Shown: in pieces, positions 35,184 to 37,681 of the stretch
Layout: every line of letters begins with the position of its first letter
How positions within the stretch are numbered: position 1 is the first letter of the stretch
Assembly (NCBI GenBank): GCA_011051755.1
Contig: DRKN01000080.1
Coordinates: 1 to 37,681, forward strand
Reading direction: 5' to 3'
Length of the DNA: 37,681 bases
Source: Gammaproteobacteria bacterium
Lineage (GTDB): Bacteria > Pseudomonadota > Gammaproteobacteria > SZUA-152
Position numbers and translations under genes: made by a program
Notes under the pieces: generated by a model
Database searches by the model: none
Seen by the model: only the letters and a program-made list of their open reading frames with translations
Told to the model about the DNA's origin: nothing

Positions 35184-36722
35184 TTACACCTGCGGATGCT
35201 TGCGATCTTCAGGGGTAAATATCTTGTTGAGGGCATTGACGTAGGCCTTGGCGGAGGCGATGACGATATCCGTGTCGGCACCCTGACCATTGACGATGCG
35301 GCCCCCCTGCTCCAGGCGCACCGTCACCTCGCCCTGCGAATCGGTGCCGCTGGTAATATTGTTGACCGAATAGAGCTGCAGCTCGGTGCCACTGCACAGC
35401 ACCGATTCGATGGCCTTGAAGGCGGCATCCACCGGGCCACCGCCACTGGCGCTGGCGCGCTTTTCCGTGCCATCGACGTTGAGTGTGATCGCGGCCGCGG
35501 GGGTTTCGCCGGTCTCGGAACAGACCCTCAGCGACACCAACTTGACGTGCTCGTTTTCCGCCTCGAGGCTGGCCTCAGTGACCAGGGCCTGCAAATCATC
35601 GTCGAAGATTTCGTGCTTCTTGTCGGCCAGCTCCTTGAAACGCACAAAGGCGGCGTTCAACTCCTCCTCGGAAGCGAAGCTCACGCCCAGCTCGGCGAGG
35701 CGTGAGCGGAAGGCATTGCGTCCCGAATGCTTGCCGAGCACCATGCGATTGGTGCTCCAGCCCACGTCCTCGGCACGCATGATTTCGTAAGTCTCGCGTG
35801 ACTTGAGTACGCCGTCCTGATGGATACCGGACTCGTGGGCGAAGGCATTGGCGCCGACGATGGCCTTGTTGGGCTGCACAGTGAAGCCGGTGATACTGGA
35901 AACCAGGCGCGAGCACGGCACGATCTGACTGCGGTCGATATGATCGACATTGCACTCGAAGACATCGTGACGCGTGCTGACGGCCATCACCACCTCTTCC
36001 AGCGCCGCATTACCGGCGCGTTCGCCGAGACCGTTGATAGTGCATTCCACCTGCCGTGCACCGCTGTTCACTGCGGCCAGCGAGTTGGCCACGGCGAGGC
36101 CAAGATCGTTATGACAATGCACGGAAAACACGGCCTTGTCGGCATTGGACACCCGCTCGATGAGATTGCCGAGCAAGGCGCCGAACTGGTGCGGCAGATT
36201 GTAGCCCACCGTATCGGGGATATTCACCGTGGTGGCGCCGGCATCGATCACCGCCTCCAACACCTGGCAGAGAAAGTCCAGCTCGGAGCGGCCGGCATCC
36301 TCGGGCGAGAACTCCACGTTATCGGTGTACCTGCGCGCCCGCTTCACCGCCGCCACGGCCTGCGCCAGCACCGCATCCGGCTGCATGCGCAACTTCATCT
36401 TCATGTGGATGGGCGAGGTGGCGATGAAGGTGTGGATACGCGCGGAATTGGCGCCTTTCAACGCCTCGCCGGCGCGGTCGATATCGCGATCCAGGGCGCG
36501 TGCAAGAGCGCAGACGGTACTGTCCTTGACGGCATCGGCCACCGCCTTTACCGACTCGAAATCGCCGGGGCTGGCAATGGGAAACCCTGCCTCGATGACA
36601 TCCACCCGCATGCGCTCCAGGGCGCGTGCAATACGTACCTTCTCGTCGCGGGTCATGGATGCGCCGGGGCTCTGCTCGCCGTCGCGTAAGGTGGTATCAA
36701 AAATAATCAATTTATCGGTCAT
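35184..36722 (-). CDS. leuA: 2-isopropylmalate synthase
   Basis: A 512-residue enzyme condensing acetyl-CoA and 2-oxoisovalerate, the first step of leucine synthesis. The catalytic (beta/alpha)8 domain starts with [13 protein letters not shown] (8-20) and contains [16 protein letters not shown]. The C-terminal regulatory domain (about 385-510) binds leucine for feedback control. The start at 36722 has TGGAG 7 nt upstream; a frame start at 36734 lacks a ribosome site. It is preceded by a leader region with attenuator hairpins and followed by the UDG gene after 6 nt, so leucine supply may also set expression of UDG, rimI and miaA. Confidence 0.97.
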   Translation of the reverse strand: MTDKLIIFDTTLRDGEQSPGASMTRDEKVRIARALERMRVDVIEAGFPIASPGDFESVKAVADAVKDSTVCALARALDRDIDRAGEALKGANSARIHTFIATSPIHMKMKLRMQPDAVLAQAVAAVKRARRYTDNVEFSPEDAGRSELDFLCQVLEAVIDAGATTVNIPDTVGYNLPHQFGALLGNLIERVSNADKAVFSVHCHNDLGLAVANSLAAVNSGARQVECTINGLGERAGNAALEEVVMAVSTRHDVFECNVDHIDRSQIVPCSRLVSSITGFTVQPNKAIVGANAFAHESGIHQDGVLKSRETYEIMRAEDVGWSTNRMVLGKHSGRNAFRSRLAELGVSFASEEELNAAFVRFKELADKKHEIFDDDLQALVTEASLEAENEHVKLVSLRVCSETGETPAAAITLNVDGTEKRASASGGGPVDAAFKAIESVLCSGTELQLYSVNNITSGTDSQGEVTVRLEQGGRIVNGQGADTDIVIASAKAYVNALNKIFTPEDRKHPQV

Positions 36723-36769
36723 GATGGACTCCATCGATATCGCGCTATCTTAACAGCGGGCCGGCAAAA

Positions 36770-36789
36770 ATGCCTCTGCCAGACAGCAT
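36770..36789 (-). terminator. leuA attenuator terminator
   Basis: The minus strand reads ATGCTGTCTGGCAGAGGCAT followed by TTTT. ATGCT pairs with GGCAT (one G-U), and TCT pairs with AGA around a GGC loop, with one bulged G. The T run lies at 36770-36766, 44 nt before the leuA start. Confidence 0.65.
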
Positions 36790-36800
36790 AAACACGGTCG

Positions 36801-36824
36801 GTGCCGGCGACGGGCGCGCAGCAC
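36801..36824 (-). promoter_or_regulatory. Pre-terminator hairpin of the leuA leader
   Basis: GTGCTG (36824-36819) pairs with CGGCAC (36806-36801), and GCG with CGC inside, around CCCGT. It lies 41 nt after the leader-peptide stop and 11 nt before the terminator hairpin. An earlier hairpin, CTGCC-CTAGC-GGCAG (36874-36860), contains the leader stop codon. Confidence 0.5.
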
Positions 36825-36864
36825 AGGGATATTCGGAAATCAGGAGGAGTAGAGTTGTCTGCCG

Positions 36865-36984
36865 CTAGGGCAGTAGGAACAGCAGGGAAAGCGAGGGATA
36901 AAACACAGCGCCCGGACGCACCACGGCCTGCGCCGATCCGGCAGGGACGGCGACAACGTTGTGATGGGCTTGGTGCGGACTCAT
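36865..36984 (-). CDS. leuL: Leucine-rich leader peptide of leuA
   Basis: A 39-codon frame beginning MSPHQAHHNVV and ending YPSLSLLFLLP before a TAG stop. Five of the last eight codons are leucine (CTT, CTG, CTG, CTA, CTG), with CTA a codon seldom used in this DNA. A valine-rich part lies earlier (NVVAV, AVV, AV). Ribosome stalling at the Leu codons for lack of charged tRNA-Leu would free downstream sequence from the pre-terminator hairpin and prevent the terminator. The promoter -10 box ends 6 nt before the ATG, leaving no space for a ribosome site, so the transcript may be leaderless or a later GTG may be used. It is too short for standard gene callers. Confidence 0.6.
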   Translation of the reverse strand: MSPHQAHHNVVAVPAGSAQAVVRPGAVFYPSLSLLFLLP

Positions 36985-36990
36985 GGGTTA

Positions 36991-37019
36991 ACTATAGCCA
37001 TCTGCTTGAGATTTGCCAA
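36991..37019 (-). promoter_or_regulatory. leuA leader promoter
   Basis: TTGGCA (37019-37014) and TATAGT (36996-36991) are exactly 17 bp apart, each with one mismatch to the sigma-70 consensus. Transcription would start at about 36984, which is also the A of the leader-peptide ATG. Confidence 0.65.
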
Positions 37020-37083
37020 GTGCATTCGCATTTTCCAAACCCGATTCAGCCTGATGGCCCGAACTGACAGCTTGGGAGACTTG

Positions 37084-37229
37084 GCATACCCTGATTCCCG
37101 CATCGACGGGAACCCAGGGGGCAATCTCTGGATTCCGGCTAAAAACAGGCTGCAACGACGATAATCGCAGCACCAAAAGCAGGCGCTTTTCTTAAAGAAC
37201 CTATTTTTGTTAGGGGGGCTAGATTAAGG
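37084..37229. repeat. Composite dispersed repeat upstream of the leuA promoter
   Basis: GATTCCCGCATCGACGGGAA (from about 37091) is a variant of the dRS3-like module. Then come TGGATTCCGGCTAAAAACAGG and, at 37172-37183, ACCAAAAGCAGG, with the diverged partner CCTATTTTTGTT at 37200-37211. It is the third copy of the repeat at 11440 and 17646. The following 37230-37374 holds no gene I recognise. Confidence 0.7.
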
Positions 37230-37374
37230 AACGTGTACCAATGCCATGAAGTTAACAAAATTATGACTGTTTTGCAGGTTGGTGGTGAGCTTGCGAACCC
37301 CAACGAAACCAACAATGTTGGGATTCCTGCATCACCACCAACCGACAAATAAGTAGGATGTCAGGCTTAACTTA

Positions 37375-37681
37375 ATGACATTGGAACGTGTACGCAATAA
37401 TTTCCCGATCTTGCATCTCGGCTGTGTCTCCTTGATGAGTCTCTCCGGTTGTCAGAGCGACGCCGCCAAGGAAAAGCGAAAGATGAAAAACCTGTTCACC
37501 TGGGTCACCACGATGACCACCTGTCCCACCCTGAGCAAGGATCAATACCTCGTCCTGGATCCCGAACTCCAGGCTCTGTACGACCAGGCCGTGGCCCTCA
37601 GCCGCGCCGATGGCATCGTCGACCAGGCCGCCATCGCCACCCTCTACAAAGCGGCCGCTGAAAAGGGCCACTGGCCTTCCA
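37375..37681 (+). CDS. Putative lipoprotein (5' part, runs off the window)
   Basis: A frame of at least 102 codons, open at the window edge. The N-terminus is a lipoprotein signal: basic ERVRNN, a hydrophobic stretch and the lipobox LSGC with C26 as the expected lipid-modified residue. After a charged linker (SDAAKEKRKMKN) comes a segment ending ALYDQAVALSRADGIVDQAA..LYKAAAEKGHW, which resembles Sel1/TPR-like repeats or the N-terminus of DUF6396 proteins. The start at 37375 has no strong ribosome site; ATG 37435 is inside the signal. Its transcription is opposite to leuA. Confidence 0.65.
   Translation, partial: MTLERVRNNFPILHLGCVSLMSLSGCQSDAAKEKRKMKNLFTWVTTMTTCPTLSKDQYLVLDPELQALYDQAVALSRADGIVDQAAIATLYKAAAEKGHWPS

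Overview
The window looks like chromosomal DNA from a gammaproteobacterium of moderately high GC. The evidence is the order leuA - family 4 UDG - rimI - miaA - hfq - hflX - hflK - hflC - DUF2065 - hisZ - purA, the thrS-infC junction, HrpA with its long C-terminal region, Slt70, and a PhoB/PhoR/PstS group. A Chromatiales- or Ectothiorhodospira-like sulfur or environmental lineage would fit, but the sequence alone does not fix the genus. No tRNA, rRNA, CRISPR array or intact prophage was seen.

Layout. (1) 1-2.1 kb: thrS on the minus strand running into infC, which seems to start with AUC. The thrS leader holds two hairpins, one of them a close mimic of a tRNA-Thr anticodon loop. (2) 2.2-6.5 kb: a rhodanese; a STAS protein with a response regulator/PP2C phosphatase/kinase (a partner-switching pair like HsbA/HsbR or CrsA/CrsR); a membrane protein with a YceI protein. 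(3) 6.9-8.65 kb: an accessory island with an Xre-type antitoxin, a RES-type toxin and a DEDDh exonuclease in one overlapping operon behind a palindrome-loaded promoter. (4) 9.2-11.3 kb: Slt. (5) 11.3-12.9 kb: a non-coding stretch with a 6S-like RNA, an IS3-family remnant and a four-copy array of a GGGGTCAGG-type repeat. (6) 12.9-17.5 kb: hrpA and an acetyltransferase gene broken at a 9-C tract. (7) 17.9-21.1 kb: pstS, phoR and phoB, with Pho boxes before pstS and before phoB. (8) 21.1-25.6 kb: GFA-family protein, bifunctional aldolase/dehydrogenase, an HpnD-like synthase and a YciK-like SDR, the last two with altered catalytic motifs. (9) 25.8-36.7 kb: the long conserved minus-strand block from leuA to purA. 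(10) 36.7-37.7 kb: a leucine attenuator upstream of leuA, dispersed repeats and the start of a lipoprotein gene that leaves the window.

Functional links. The leuA-UDG-rimI-miaA genes are almost touching and lead into hfq-hflX, hflKC and hisZ-purA, mixing leucine and purine/histidine synthesis with RNA and membrane-protease control. Phosphate sensing is self-contained: PhoB would bind its own promoter and that of pstS. Three amino-acid or translation feedback circuits can be read directly: thrS (anticodon mimic), infC (non-canonical start) and leuA (leader peptide, pre-terminator hairpin, terminator).

Several dispersed repeat families punctuate the intergenic spaces: a Neisseria dRS3-like ATTCCC-N8-GGGAAT module, a long ACCAAAAGTAGG hairpin module, a CCCCGCAGC/GGGGTATTG module and a REP pair. 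Most places where they occur are 3' ends of genes or accessory gaps. The best candidates for new biology are the RES/Xre/exonuclease operon, the leuA leader whose reading frame may start at the first transcribed base, and the divergent 6S-like RNA.
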